From NCBI GenBank assembly GCA_964458265.1, contig CAYWIF010000016.1:1-64000 (forward strand): a DNA stretch of 64,000 bases, in the 5' to 3' direction. The translations under genes and the position numbers were made by a program. This DNA comes from JAGVSR01 sp964458265 (GTDB lineage Bacteria; Pseudomonadota; Alphaproteobacteria; Rhizobiales; Hyphomicrobiaceae). Each line of letters opens with the position of its first letter. The first letter of the stretch is position 1. Below, piece after piece: positions 18,017 to 27,220 of the stretch. The notes beneath the pieces were generated by a model. The model had not been told where the DNA came from. It saw only the letters and a list, made by a program, of their open reading frames with translations, and searched no databases.

Positions 18017-18805
18017 TCAGCCGGCAACGAGATTGCGCACGGCTTTGACCATATGGCCGTTGCCGGCGATGACGTCGCCACTTTCGAGCATTTTGTCGGT
18101 GCCCTTGAGGTCGGTGACGATGCCGCCGGCTTCGCGCACGATCACGATGCCCGCAGCCAGATCCCACGGCTTCAAATTGCGTTCCCAGTAGCAGTCAAAT
18201 CGGCCGGCGGCGGTCCAGGCGAGGTCGAGCGCGGCTGAACCGGTGCGCCGAATACCGGCGACTTCGCGCATGGCGGTCGACATTTCCTTCATGAAGTTCG
18301 GGTGGCCCGGCCGGCCGCGGTGGGGAATGCCGGTGGCGACGACGGCATCGCCGACGATCTTGCGCGCGGCAACACGCAGCCGGCGTTTTTCGTTCAAGAA
18401 GGCGCCTTTGCCCTTCTCGGCGGTGAAGAGTTCGTCGGCGATCGGGTTATAGACGAGGCCGGCGACGAGTTGACCTTCGCGTTCGAGCCCGATTGAGATG
18501 GCGAACATCGGGATGCCATGCAGAAAATTCGTCGTGCCGTCCAAGGGGTCGATGATCCAGCGGTGCGACTTGTCGGCGCCTTCGACCTCGCCGCCCTCTT
18601 CCATCAGGAAGCCATACTGTGGGCGCGCACGGTTCAGTTCCCTGAAAAGAACCTCTTCGGCTTTGTGGTCGGCGGCTGAGACGAAATTGGCGGGGCCTTT
18701 CACCGAGACCTGCAACTGTTCGACTTCGCCGAAATCGCGCACGAGAGATCGCGCCGCCTTGCGGGCAGCCTGAGTCATGACATTCATCAGTGCGGAAGCG
18801 GGCAT
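18017..18805 (-). CDS. Inositol monophosphatase family protein
   Basis: A 262-residue Mg-dependent phosphatase. Metal-site motifs: EEGGE (about 69-73), DPLDGTTNF (86-94) and, near the C-terminus, PWDLAAG with the second-site Asp. It could hydrolyse inositol-1-phosphate or act as the SuhB-type rRNA-maturation factor. The start at 18805 (MPASALMNVM) is preferred because an in-frame extension to 18886 overlaps the 3' end of the Sel1 gene upstream by 31 bases and looks non-coding. Confidence 0.9.
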   Translation of the reverse strand: MPASALMNVMTQAARKAARSLVRDFGEVEQLQVSVKGPANFVSAADHKAEEVLFRELNRARPQYGFLMEEGGEVEGADKSHRWIIDPLDGTTNFLHGIPMFAISIGLEREGQLVAGLVYNPIADELFTAEKGKGAFLNEKRRLRVAARKIVGDAVVATGIPHRGRPGHPNFMKEMSTAMREVAGIRRTGSAALDLAWTAAGRFDCYWERNLKPWDLAAGIVIVREAGGIVTDLKGTDKMLESGDVIAGNGHMVKAVRNLVAG

Positions 18806-18855
18806 GGGTGTCGGGTCGAACGGACAACAGGAGGGGATTAGCCGGGGATCACGCT

Positions 18856-19866
18856 CTAGCGGAGTGTGAGCTGTTTGTCCTGCCATTCCTGCGCGGCCTT
18901 TTGGGCGCTTTTCTTTTGGCTGTCCGGCAGCGCATCGACCAGGAGATCAAGTTTTTCATCGGCAACGCCGCCGGCCTTGGCGATCAGGCGCCATTTGGCA
19001 GCCTCGGCGGGGTCCTTGGGAACACCGCCGGCGCCTTCCTGGTGAATCCAGGCGAGGCGGTTCTGCGCCCCGGCAATTCCGTTTTCGGCGGCGGTTTGAA
19101 GAAATGGTATGGCCTTGCTCTCGTCTTCCTTGAGGCCGAACCCGCGCATCAGCATGACCGCATATTCGTACTGGGCGGAAACGAGGCCCTGGCGCGCGGC
19201 CTTCGACATCCAGGTCGCCGCCGCGATCGCGTCCGCTTCGACGCCGACGCCCTTCTGGTACAGCGCGGCGAGGTCGTACTGCGCCTGGGCGATGTTCTTT
19301 TCGGCGGCGTACTGGATGTGCTTGGCGGCGCGATGTGGGTTTTCGGGCTTGCCGTCGCCCTTCAGAAAGAGAAGCCCAAGATTGTAATTGGCCAGCGGAT
19401 CGCCCGTGGCAGCGGCCTTTTCATACATGGCCGCAGCCGCAACGCGATCCTTACCGATGCCGCGGCCTTCGGCCAGCATGTTGCCAATGGCCAACATGGC
19501 GGGGATGTCGCCAAGTTCGGCGGCGCGGGCATACCAACGCGCCGCAGTGATGTCGTCCTTGCCGACGCCGAGGCCGCCTTCATAGATGCGCGCAACAAGT
19601 GTGTGGGCCTGCGGGTCGCCGAGGGCTGCCCTGCGTTCGGCGAGGGAAAGTGCCGTGAGGTACTGGCCCTGGTCGAAGGCCATGTAGGCGGCATCGTCGT
19701 CGGGCAAGGGTTTGGCGGCAGGCACTTCGGCAGGTGCGGGATCGTCCACACCGCTTTTGCCGGAGACAAGGTCGGGCAGAGCGATCTGGCCGGTTGCCAC
19801 GAGCACGGCCGCCGCGCCGGCGCCGGCGCCGGTAACAAGCAGGAGGGCTAGTACCGTTTTGTTCAT
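18856..19866 (-). CDS. Sel1-repeat (TPR-like) exported protein
   Basis: A 336-residue protein with an N-terminal signal or anchor (hydrophobic about residues 4-22), a Pro/Ala linker, then six to seven Sel1-like repeats of about 36 residues (for example AARWYARAAELGDIPAMLAI and AATWMSKAARQGLVSAQYEY) covering residues 65-310. Such repeats mediate protein contacts; related periplasmic proteins (ExoR-type) regulate two-component systems, but I see no specific evidence for that here. It lies between the ThiE-like gene and the phosphatase gene on the same strand. Confidence 0.85.
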   Translation of the reverse strand: MNKTVLALLLVTGAGAGAAAVLVATGQIALPDLVSGKSGVDDPAPAEVPAAKPLPDDDAAYMAFDQGQYLTALSLAERRAALGDPQAHTLVARIYEGGLGVGKDDITAARWYARAAELGDIPAMLAIGNMLAEGRGIGKDRVAAAAMYEKAAATGDPLANYNLGLLFLKGDGKPENPHRAAKHIQYAAEKNIAQAQYDLAALYQKGVGVEADAIAAATWMSKAARQGLVSAQYEYAVMLMRGFGLKEDESKAIPFLQTAAENGIAGAQNRLAWIHQEGAGGVPKDPAEAAKWRLIAKAGGVADEKLDLLVDALPDSQKKSAQKAAQEWQDKQLTLR

Positions 19867-19875
19867 CTACTTTTC

Positions 19876-20535
19876 TCAGGACGCCAGTGCGGGAGAAGAC
19901 ACAGCGGCCGCGAAGGACATTATGAAGGCGGCGACGCCGCTTTCGGGCAATTCCGCTGGGACGCGAACGGCGATGAAGTCAGCGCCGGCGGCGGCAAGCG
20001 CCTGCGCTTCGTCGGGTGTTTCGACGTCGAAGGCGACGCACGGAATCTCGAAAATTTCCGACCACCAGGAAATCAACTCCAGGCGGCGGGCGCGCGCGGT
20101 CGCACGATCCTCGACGTGCGGCGGGATGCCAAAGGCGATGTAATCCGCGCCCTCCTCGCCAAGTGTCATCGCGTCATGGCGCGTGCGGCCAACATCGACG
20201 CCGACGATGAAGCGTGTGCCAAGGATGTCGCGCGCCTCGCGATAGTCCGCCGCTATGGACTTGGAAGCCGGCACATGGAGGCCGTCCGCTTTCACGACAC
20301 GGGCGAGGGCGGCATCCCCGAAGATAAGAGTCGCGATGCCGAGTGCCTGGATTTGTTCAACGGCGAGCGCGAGTTCCGGGGTGGGCATCGGCTCAGTGGG
20401 ATCGATTTCCAGGACGATCGTGGCCACAGGTGCCGCTTCGGCCGCGACTTTGGCATTGGTATGCAACGCGGCTGCCGATCCTGCGCGCGCGGACATCATG
20501 AGTACGATCTGCGTGCGAATCTCGTCGTCAGCCAT
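19876..20535 (-). CDS. ThiE/TenI-like TIM-barrel protein
   Basis: A 219-residue protein with the fold pattern of thiamine-phosphate synthase (ADGLHVPAS, RFIVGVDVGRTRHDAMTLGE, GADYIAFGIPP, AAAGADFIAVR). The canonical ThiE segment after the DYIGxGP motif, with a T-x-T-K substrate loop, is not visible; the sequence reads GIPPHVEDRATAR instead. It may therefore be a divergent ThiE or a paralogue with another activity. The start ATG at 20535 is preferred over 20553 because the family N-terminus begins there. It is upstream of, and probably co-transcribed with, the Sel1-repeat gene. Confidence 0.75.
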   Translation of the reverse strand: MADDEIRTQIVLMMSARAGSAAALHTNAKVAAEAAPVATIVLEIDPTEPMPTPELALAVEQIQALGIATLIFGDAALARVVKADGLHVPASKSIAADYREARDILGTRFIVGVDVGRTRHDAMTLGEEGADYIAFGIPPHVEDRATARARRLELISWWSEIFEIPCVAFDVETPDEAQALAAAGADFIAVRVPAELPESGVAAFIMSFAAAVSSPALAS

Positions 20536-20805
20536 GCTGGCCGGTTCTTTCAACTGTTTGATCGGGCGACGTTATTTTGGAGCCTGCGGGCTTTACGCGC
20601 GGCTCGCGGACGCTGTTTGCGCTAGGCGCTATCCGGGCGGATTGAGGCGGAAACGTGGCCACACGAGACATTGGAAAGTGGGCACAAAGGTATCGTCCGG
20701 ATTGGCATATGCCCACCAAATCGCCATGATCGGCCCGGACTTTCGTGCTGCGTTTGAAAAAGAATTTTGACCGACAGAACAATCGCGCATCCGGAGACCA
20801 TCTTA

Positions 20806-22737
20806 ATGAGCCCATTGCATCCGATTCGCACCGCGGCCACCGCCGGGATGCTGGGTCTCATTTGGTTGACGGGCGGGGCTTTGGCCGCGCCGGCCGATGA
20901 ACCCTCTCAAGCCGCGCCTGCCGCAACGGAAGCAGGGTCGCCGCCCCCGGCAGCGGCGACGCCTGCCGTCGAACCCCCGCCGATCCTGGCAGCAGCACTC
21001 AAGCGGCTTCAGGACGGGTCTTTCTCGGCCAACTACGCGAAGGACGATGTTGCGGCCGCCGAGCAATTCTACGGCGCGCGCAAGGATCCGCTCTGGATCA
21101 CGGGGACGGGTTTCAACGATCGCGCCAAGGCGCTCATCGGCGAGATCGGCAAAGCAGAACACTGGGGGCTAGATCCCAGGGCATTTCCTCTGCCTGACGC
21201 ATCGGCGACCCTTGCCGACGCCGACGCGCAGGGTTCCGCGGACGCGCAATTGACCCTGGCCGCGCTGACGTACGCGCGGCACGCCAAGGGCGGGCGCGTT
21301 CGGCCGCTGTCGATTAGCCAGATGCTCGATCTCACGCCGCCGGTGCGCGATCCGAACATTGTCCTCAAAGACCTCGATGCGGCTTCGGATGCCGCCGGCT
21401 ATTTGACGGGGCTGCATCCCAAGCACGAGCAGTTCCAACGGCTGCGGGCCGAACTCGTCAAACGGCTGGGGCCGGTCGAACCGCCTGCGCCCGTTGACGA
21501 GGCATTGCTTGTGAAACTGCCGGCCCGCGGCCCGACCGTAAAGCCCGGCTCACTTCACACCGATATCGCGCTCTTACGTAAGAGACTGAAATTGCCTGCG
21601 TCATTTGCGGGTGAAGAGACGCTGTACGACGAGAAATTGTCGGAAGCCGTAAAGGCGTTTCAGACAGAGAAGGGGCTGAAGGCGAGCGGGCAGCTTAACA
21701 ATCGAACCCGGGTTGCGCTCAACCGTGAAGGCGATCGCGACGAGTCTGCGGACAATCCGCGCGATACGCAGCGGTTGGCCGTCAACATGGAACGCTGGCG
21801 CTGGATGCCGGACGATCTGGGCGCCACCCATGTCCTTAACAACGTGCCGGAGTACGCGACACGTACCTACAAGGACGGCAAGGTGATCTTTGAAGAAAAG
21901 ATCATTGTCGGTTTGCCAGACTGGCCGACGCCTTCGTTCTCGGCGGAAATGAAGACGATCGTGTTCAATCCGTCGTGGGGCGTTCCCGACGGCATCAAGG
22001 CAAAGGAATTGAAGCCCCGTCTGCAACGTGCAGGCGGCGGCGGATTCTTCGATCAACTGTTCGGCGGCGGTGGGGGCGGCGCCTCCGTGATACGGGCGTA
22101 TGGGTTTACACCTTACCGGAACGGGCGGCCTGTTGACCCCAGTTCAGTTGACTGGTCGACGGCCGATCTCAGGCAGTACAGCTTTATTCAGCCGCCCGGC
22201 GCGCAGAACCCGCTGGGGTTCGTGAAGTTCATGTTCCCCAACACACATGATGTCTACATGCACGACACGACGCAGCGGCACCTTTTCGCGCAATCGCGGC
22301 GGCCATATTCGCACGGCTGCATTCGTGTGAACGATCCGATGCGGTTCGCCGAAGTGCTGCTGGAGCAGGACAAGGGATGGAGTGCCGACCGCGCGGTTGC
22401 GGCGCGGCGGTCCTCCGAGACGATCACCCTCGACAATCACATCTGGGTTCACACCGTGTACTTTACGACATGGGTGAAGGACGACGGGAAGGTCGTCAAT
22501 TTCGGTGACGTCTATGGTCTTGATAGCCGCGTTTCCCAGGCGCTGGGCGGGCGCGCGGTGCGCTCCATTGAGACGCGCAGCGAGGATGTTGAAACCGCGT
22601 CGATCGGGGAAGAGGATGCTCCCGAGGAGCAGCCGGTGAAGAAAAAGAAGAACCGGGATGCAAATAAACCGTCGTCGAAGTCGATGACGATGCCGGGTAG
22701 CTTCTCCGAGGCCATGTCGGGTCTGATGGCGAACTGA
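20806..22737 (+). CDS. L,D-transpeptidase (YcbB-like) with peptidoglycan-binding domain
   Basis: A 643-residue exported enzyme that forms 3-3 cross-links or similar bonds in peptidoglycan. A signal peptide (about residues 1-31, ending GGALAAPA) is followed by a Pro/Ala linker, an LDT-associated scaffold domain (about 65-240), a PG_binding_1 domain (about 255-310, AVKAFQTEKGLKASGQL) and the YkuD catalytic domain. The catalytic Cys is at about 505 in SHGCIRVND. A glycine-rich loop lies at about 408-428, and the tail is Lys-rich. The start ATG at 20806 is chosen for GGAGACC upstream and for the signal peptide. The TTG at 20767 is less likely. Confidence 0.93.
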   Translation: MSPLHPIRTAATAGMLGLIWLTGGALAAPADEPSQAAPAATEAGSPPPAAATPAVEPPPILAAALKRLQDGSFSANYAKDDVAAAEQFYGARKDPLWITGTGFNDRAKALIGEIGKAEHWGLDPRAFPLPDASATLADADAQGSADAQLTLAALTYARHAKGGRVRPLSISQMLDLTPPVRDPNIVLKDLDAASDAAGYLTGLHPKHEQFQRLRAELVKRLGPVEPPAPVDEALLVKLPARGPTVKPGSLHTDIALLRKRLKLPASFAGEETLYDEKLSEAVKAFQTEKGLKASGQLNNRTRVALNREGDRDESADNPRDTQRLAVNMERWRWMPDDLGATHVLNNVPEYATRTYKDGKVIFEEKIIVGLPDWPTPSFSAEMKTIVFNPSWGVPDGIKAKELKPRLQRAGGGGFFDQLFGGGGGGASVIRAYGFTPYRNGRPVDPSSVDWSTADLRQYSFIQPPGAQNPLGFVKFMFPNTHDVYMHDTTQRHLFAQSRRPYSHGCIRVNDPMRFAEVLLEQDKGWSADRAVAARRSSETITLDNHIWVHTVYFTTWVKDDGKVVNFGDVYGLDSRVSQALGGRAVRSIETRSEDVETASIGEEDAPEEQPVKKKKNRDANKPSSKSMTMPGSFSEAMSGLMAN

Positions 22738-22792
22738 TGGGCGCTCGCGTAAGGCGGCGCCAATGCGCGTTACACCCCTATTGGAGCGTGCC

Positions 22793-22993
22793 ATGGCTTT
22801 CGAAGAACTTCAGGCCGAGATTGCGTCGCTGCTCATCCGTATGAATGAGCAGCCGGAAGACCTTCAGGAAGTGGAAGTGTTGCTGCGCGAGAAGCTCAAT
22901 GAGTTTCGCGCGATGGGGCTGCCGTTGCCGCAGGATCTCGCCGACCTCGAAGCCTTGCTCGATGAGAGGCTCGCAGGGCGCGGGCCGGAATAA
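22793..22993 (+). CDS. Small conserved acidic helical protein
   Basis: A 66-residue protein from the ATG at 22793 (an in-frame ATG at 22763 would add ten residues). It is entirely helical in pattern and Glu/Leu-rich (EVEVLLREKLNEFRAMGL, DLADLEALLDERL), with no membrane segment. It is 55 bases after the L,D-transpeptidase gene on the same strand. Family not recognised; short helical proteins in this position occur in other Hyphomicrobiales as far as I recall. Possibly co-expressed with the transpeptidase. Confidence 0.7.
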   Translation: MAFEELQAEIASLLIRMNEQPEDLQEVEVLLREKLNEFRAMGLPLPQDLADLEALLDERLAGRGPE

Positions 22994-23063
22994 TCAAGTC
23001 GGCGCGTCCCGACTGGCCAGCTTCGCAACTCAATGAGCACGGCCGGTCTCGGCGGCGATCCTG

Positions 23064-24098
23064 CTAAGCCGCTTTTTCCTGCTTCGCGTCCCACTTACCG
23101 AGTGCTGCGAGGCTGTTCATCTTTGCGCGATGGGTGAAGGCGCGCTGGCCGGCGGCGACATTTTCCGACTTGCCGCCCCACGCTTGAAGAGCTGCCGCCT
23201 GCAATGCGCGGCCGTAAGAGAAGGTCAGCGCCCACGGCAAGTTGCCCATGGCGTTCATCAACGAGAGGTGTTCGGTTGCAGCCTCATCGGACTGCCCGCC
23301 GGACAGGAAGGCGATGCCCGGCACAATCGAGGGAACGGTGGACTTCAGGCAGCGTACAGTCTTCTCGGCGACTTCGGCGGCGGACGGCTGCTTGGCGCAC
23401 TTCTGGCCGGCAACGATCATGTTGGGCTTCAGTACGATGCCTTCGAGTTGCACGCGGGCGTCGTAAAGTTCGCGGAAGACGGTGCGGAGCGTCCATTCGG
23501 TGACGCGGTAGCATTCGTCGATGTCGTGGGTGCAGTGGGCACCGTCCATCAATACTTCGGGTTCGACGATCGGGACGATGCCGGCTTCCTGGCACAGAGC
23601 CGCGTAGCGTGCGAGGCCGTGGGCGTTGGCCTTGATGCAGTTCCAGGAGGGCAGGCCGCCGGCGATGGTAATGACGCCGCGCCATTTGGCGAAGCGGGCC
23701 CCGAGCGCGTGGTATTCCGCGAGGCGTTCGCGAAGGCCGTCGAGACCTTCGGTGACCGTTTCGATGTTCGACGTGGGACCTGCGAGCGGCTTGGCGCCGG
23801 TATCGACTTTGATGCCTGGAATGGACCCGGCCGCTTTCATGATATCGACGAGAGGGGTACCGTCCTTGGCCTTCTGGCGGATCGTTTCGTCATAAAGAAT
23901 GACGCCAGAGACGTAGTTCTTCATGGCGTCTGTGGAACGAAAGAGCATCTCGCGGTAATCGCGACGGCTGTCTTCGGTCGAGGCGAGATTGATTTTGTCG
24001 AAGCGCTTTTTGATCGTGCCCGAGCTTTCATCGGCGGCGAGAATGCCCTTGCCGGGCGCCACCATGGCGCGGGCGATATCTTCCAGTTTCTCGGTCAT
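23064..24098 (-). CDS. fda: Class I fructose-bisphosphate aldolase
   Basis: Schiff-base aldolase interconverting fructose 1,6-bisphosphate and triose phosphates. It is 344 residues. The N-terminal GKGILAADESSGTIKKRF, the Schiff-base Lys at about 224 in GIVLKPNM, Glu residues in IVEPEVLMDG and the phosphate-binding LSGGQSDEAA are all visible. It is a eukaryote-like class I enzyme rather than the Zn-dependent class II type. It is monocistronic, divergent from the DUF2254 gene, and serves glycolysis/gluconeogenesis or the Calvin cycle with gap nearby. Confidence 0.95.
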   Translation of the reverse strand: MTEKLEDIARAMVAPGKGILAADESSGTIKKRFDKINLASTEDSRRDYREMLFRSTDAMKNYVSGVILYDETIRQKAKDGTPLVDIMKAAGSIPGIKVDTGAKPLAGPTSNIETVTEGLDGLRERLAEYHALGARFAKWRGVITIAGGLPSWNCIKANAHGLARYAALCQEAGIVPIVEPEVLMDGAHCTHDIDECYRVTEWTLRTVFRELYDARVQLEGIVLKPNMIVAGQKCAKQPSAAEVAEKTVRCLKSTVPSIVPGIAFLSGGQSDEAATEHLSLMNAMGNLPWALTFSYGRALQAAALQAWGGKSENVAAGQRAFTHRAKMNSLAALGKWDAKQEKAA

Positions 24099-24299
24099 CG
24101 GCTGAGCATCTCCTGGGGCAGGACTTGCAAGACTTTCATGGGTGACGACTTAACCCCTGCCACTGGCGATGCCAAGCGGTCGGCCTGCGTCAGTGGGGGT
24201 TCATATACAATTACTGCGTGTGCAGCATTGACGCGGGGTGCGCGGCAACCTTCAAATGGGTTGGATCGTTCCGAGGGCGTGAGCAAACATAGCCAGGCA

Positions 24300-25574
24300 A
24301 TGTTTTTTGAAATTCAGGCCGTTCGCATCAAGCGTTTTCTGCGCAACCAGCTCTGGGTCCGGCCGGCGCTGGCGAGCTTGTTCTCGATTGCCGTGGCCGG
24401 TCTGGCCCTCATCGCCGGACGGGTGAGCGATGCCACCCTCGGGCTGAAGATCGACGAAGAGTCGCTCGTCACGCTGTTCACAATCTTTGCGTCCAGCATG
24501 CTGACGGTGGCGACGTTTACGGTTTCGGCGATCGTGACGGCGGCCTCAACCGCGGCCAGCACCACAACGCCACGGGCTGCGCGGCAAGTGGTGTCAGACA
24601 GCAAAGCGCAGCTTGTGCTGTCGGCGTTCATTGCCGCCTTCATCTATTCGTTCATCGCGATCATTGCGCTGAAGGTCTTCAGTTACGGTCCGACAGGGCG
24701 GTTCGTGTTGTTTGCCGGATTGATCGCGCTGGTCGCGTTCGTGTTGGCAAGCTTCATCAACTGGATCGACCACGCGATGAAGCTCGGGCGGCAATCGACC
24801 ACGATCGAGAAACTCAGAACGGTGGCGCGTCAGTCAATCACGCCCGCTGCGGCGGGGACTTTCGGGGCCCGGGTCGCCGAGGATGGTGCGACCTCAGTTG
24901 GCGCGCCCGTCTGCTGCACGGAGTGCGGCTATGTGAGCTCCATCGACGTCGGACGCTTGAACGAAGCGGCCGCAGCGGCCGGAGCCTATATTGGTCTCGC
25001 GGTCAGGCCGGGAGATTATTGTGGTCCCGGATCGATGCTAGCCGACGTGGTTCCTAAAGACGCGTTGAGCGAAGATCTTCGGAAGGCGATTGACGGCGCG
25101 GTGGAAAGGGACAAGGACCGGCACGAGGACGTCGATATCCGTTTCAATGTCGTCAATCTTGCTGAGACAGCCGACCGCGCACTCTCGCCTGCGGTCAACG
25201 ATCCCGGTACCGCGATCTACATCCTCAATGTTCTAGTTGAACTGCTCGCACATTGGTCGGAAGTGCGCCAGAAGCCGGAGTCGAAAGAGGTGACCTATTC
25301 GCGCGTATCGATGCCGCCGCTGACGGCGCGCGAGATCGTCAACGACGCGTTCACGCCAATTGCCCGGGATGGCGCTGGCTCGGTCGAGGTCGGCGTACGT
25401 CTCCAGAAGGTCCTTGGCATGCTGGCCGATCTGCCCGATGCGGAGCTTCGCGAACAAGCCATGCGCATGTCAGACGTCGCCGCCGACCTTGCCGACGCCG
25501 CGTTGGTGTCACCGGCGCACAAGGCTATGGTCGCAGACGTGCGGGCCAGCGTTGTTCAATCAGCCAGTGGTTGA
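24300..25574 (+). CDS. DUF2254 family membrane protein
   Basis: A 424-residue protein from the ATG at 24300 (a GTG at 24279 would add seven residues). Four transmembrane helices in the first half (about 18-40, 60-85, 105-130 and 135-155) are followed by a soluble C-terminal part. The stretch LSPAVNDPGTAIYILN is the DUF2254 signature. The frame is open far upstream, but that region is antisense to the aldolase gene and not coding. Function unknown; the family is sometimes predicted to be a channel or transporter. It converges with gap. Confidence 0.87.
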   Translation: MFFEIQAVRIKRFLRNQLWVRPALASLFSIAVAGLALIAGRVSDATLGLKIDEESLVTLFTIFASSMLTVATFTVSAIVTAASTAASTTTPRAARQVVSDSKAQLVLSAFIAAFIYSFIAIIALKVFSYGPTGRFVLFAGLIALVAFVLASFINWIDHAMKLGRQSTTIEKLRTVARQSITPAAAGTFGARVAEDGATSVGAPVCCTECGYVSSIDVGRLNEAAAAAGAYIGLAVRPGDYCGPGSMLADVVPKDALSEDLRKAIDGAVERDKDRHEDVDIRFNVVNLAETADRALSPAVNDPGTAIYILNVLVELLAHWSEVRQKPESKEVTYSRVSMPPLTAREIVNDAFTPIARDGAGSVEVGVRLQKVLGMLADLPDAELREQAMRMSDVAADLADAALVSPAHKAMVADVRASVVQSASG

Positions 25575-25580
25575 ATTGGC

Positions 25581-26588
25581 TTAGATGAGTTTTGCCATGG
25601 CGACGGCCGTGTCGCTCATGCGGTTGGAAAAGCCCCACTCGTTGTCGTACCAGGACAGCACGCGCACGAGCTTGCCGTCCATGACCTTGGTCTGGTCCAA
25701 GTGGAAGATCGACGACCGGCTGTCGTGGTTGAAGTCGGTCGAAACGTTGGGCTGATCGGCGACGCCCAGAATGCCTTTCAACGCGCCGTTCGCGGCGTTG
25801 AGAATGGCGGCATTGATCTCGGCGACGGTCGTTTCGTTCTTGGCGATGAACTTGAAGTCGACGACAGAGACGTTGGGCGTCGGTACGCGGATGGCGGTCC
25901 CGTCAAGCCGGCCGTTCAGTTCAGGCAGCACGAGGCCGACGGCTTTTGCGGCACCTGTGGAGGTTGGGATCATCGACAGTGCCGCAGCGCGGGCGCGATA
26001 GAGATCCTTGTGCATCGTGTCGAGCGTCGGCTGATCGCCGGTGTAGGAATGAATGGTCGTCATGAAGCCTTTGTCGATGCCCACGAGGTCGTGGAGAACC
26101 TTGGCGACGGGGGCGAGGCAGTTCGTCGTGCACGAGGCGTTCGAGACGACGAGGTGATCTTTGGTCAGTTTGTCGTGGTTGACGCCAAAGACGACGGTCA
26201 AATCGGCGTTGTCGGCGGGGGCGGAGACGAGCACGCGCTTGGCTCCGGCCGTGAGATGTGCCGATGCCTTGTCCTTGGCGGTGAAGATGCCGGTGCATTC
26301 CATGGCGATGTCGACACCCATCGCGCCGTGGGGGAGTTCGGCGGGGTTCTTGATGGCGGTGACCTTGATGGGACCGGTTCCGATGTCGATCGTATCGCCC
26401 GACACCGTGACCGTGCCGGGAAAGCGGCCGTGCACGCTGTCGTAGCGCAGGAGGTGTGCGTTCGTTTCAACGGGGCCGAGATCGTTGATGGCGACCACCT
26501 GGATGTCCGTCCGGCCGCTTTCGGCGATCGCGCGCAAGACGTTACGGCCAATGCGCCCGAAACCGTTGATTGCGACCTTCACTGCCAT
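25581..26588 (-). CDS. gap: Glyceraldehyde-3-phosphate dehydrogenase, type I
   Basis: Oxidises glyceraldehyde-3-phosphate to 1,3-bisphosphoglycerate with NAD(P). It is 335 residues. The NAD-binding INGFGRIGRNVLRA begins at residue 7, and the catalytic Cys153 is in SNASCTTNC. The start at 26588 is preceded (on its strand) by AAAGGAC. A longer in-frame reading to 26705 lacks family similarity. It is typical of the gap gene near the 6S RNA / 5-FCL region in Rhizobiales; transketolase and pgk are not in this window. Confidence 0.97.
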   Translation of the reverse strand: MAVKVAINGFGRIGRNVLRAIAESGRTDIQVVAINDLGPVETNAHLLRYDSVHGRFPGTVTVSGDTIDIGTGPIKVTAIKNPAELPHGAMGVDIAMECTGIFTAKDKASAHLTAGAKRVLVSAPADNADLTVVFGVNHDKLTKDHLVVSNASCTTNCLAPVAKVLHDLVGIDKGFMTTIHSYTGDQPTLDTMHKDLYRARAAALSMIPTSTGAAKAVGLVLPELNGRLDGTAIRVPTPNVSVVDFKFIAKNETTVAEINAAILNAANGALKGILGVADQPNVSTDFNHDSRSSIFHLDQTKVMDGKLVRVLSWYDNEWGFSNRMSDTAVAMAKLI

Positions 26589-26972
26589 CTCGAGGCGTCC
26601 TTTCGACATTGCGGGAGGCTTGCTTGTTCCGATGCCCCCATCCGGGCTCGAAAATCGAGTTTGTACGACCCAGAGCCTTGTTGCGGCGGCATTAAGTGGA
26701 GGCACCCCCCACCTGTCAATGCGTCATCGGGAGTAGTCCAGCGCCGATCTGCCGGCCTTGCGAAATTGTGTCGAGAATGGCGGTCGTCGTTTGTTGCGCG
26801 CGCGCATTCGAAGACCTATGGTTACCGCAGGTAACGGGGGCGCGGCCGAGGGCACAACGTGCCGTTTCCCGACACATCGATGGGTTAGCCGATGGTTCAA
26901 CGCGCACGAGACGCGCGGGCGGGTACAAAACGCACTGCCACGCGCAAGGAACAGACGTTAGCGTCCGTCTCC
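26589..26972. other. Intergenic region upstream of gap and the coiled-coil gene
   Basis: About 380 bases between divergent genes. I find no convincing coding sequence: short readings here lack the third-position GC pattern and any family motif. It must contain the gap promoter, which I cannot pinpoint. The coiled-coil gene could begin at 26892 rather than 26973, which would shorten this interval. Confidence 0.5.
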
Positions 26973-27149
26973 ATGACGGAGCCGGTTCAGCGGCTGCAAT
27001 TAGTGGAAGCGGAACGCGACAGGCTGAAAATGCGGCTGGAAGAGGCCGAAGCGCGGATCGCCGAACTGGAGAAAAGCCGAACGCTGGTCGTAAGCCGGAT
27101 CGATTGGCTTATCGACACGCTCGGGTCCGCGCTCGAAAAGCGGGCGTGA
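26973..27149 (+). CDS. Small coiled-coil protein (DUF4164-like)
   Basis: A 58-residue protein from the ATG at 26973, or 85 residues from an ATG at 26892. The core is a clear heptad coiled coil (EAERDRLKMRLEEAEARIAE) followed by a hydrophobic amphipathic end (VSRIDWLIDTLGSAL). The layout resembles DUF4164 proteins, which in Rhizobiales sit beside zapA and the 6S RNA. No separate zapA gene is visible here. Possibly a division-associated accessory protein; function unproven. Confidence 0.6.
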   Translation: MTEPVQRLQLVEAERDRLKMRLEEAEARIAELEKSRTLVVSRIDWLIDTLGSALEKRA

Positions 27150-27220
27150 GGTCCGCTGGAAGCTGGACAGAGGTTCCGTGCCGCTACGCCAGATTGGGCG
27201 CCGTCAACGGGTAACCCCGG

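Noticed and set aside
18790..19851. A 353-residue plus-strand frame across the Sel1-repeat gene
   Set aside because: Antisense to clear Sel1 repeats; Gly/Ala-rich composition without motifs.
23130..24278. Upstream in-frame extension of the DUF2254 gene
   Set aside because: This 380-residue stretch is antisense to the class I aldolase and lacks any similarity pattern; the DUF2254 protein begins near 24300.
26696..27214. A 172-residue plus-strand frame between gap and the cyclo-ligase gene
   Set aside because: It overlaps the coiled-coil gene in another frame and has an Arg/Gly/Ser-rich random composition.
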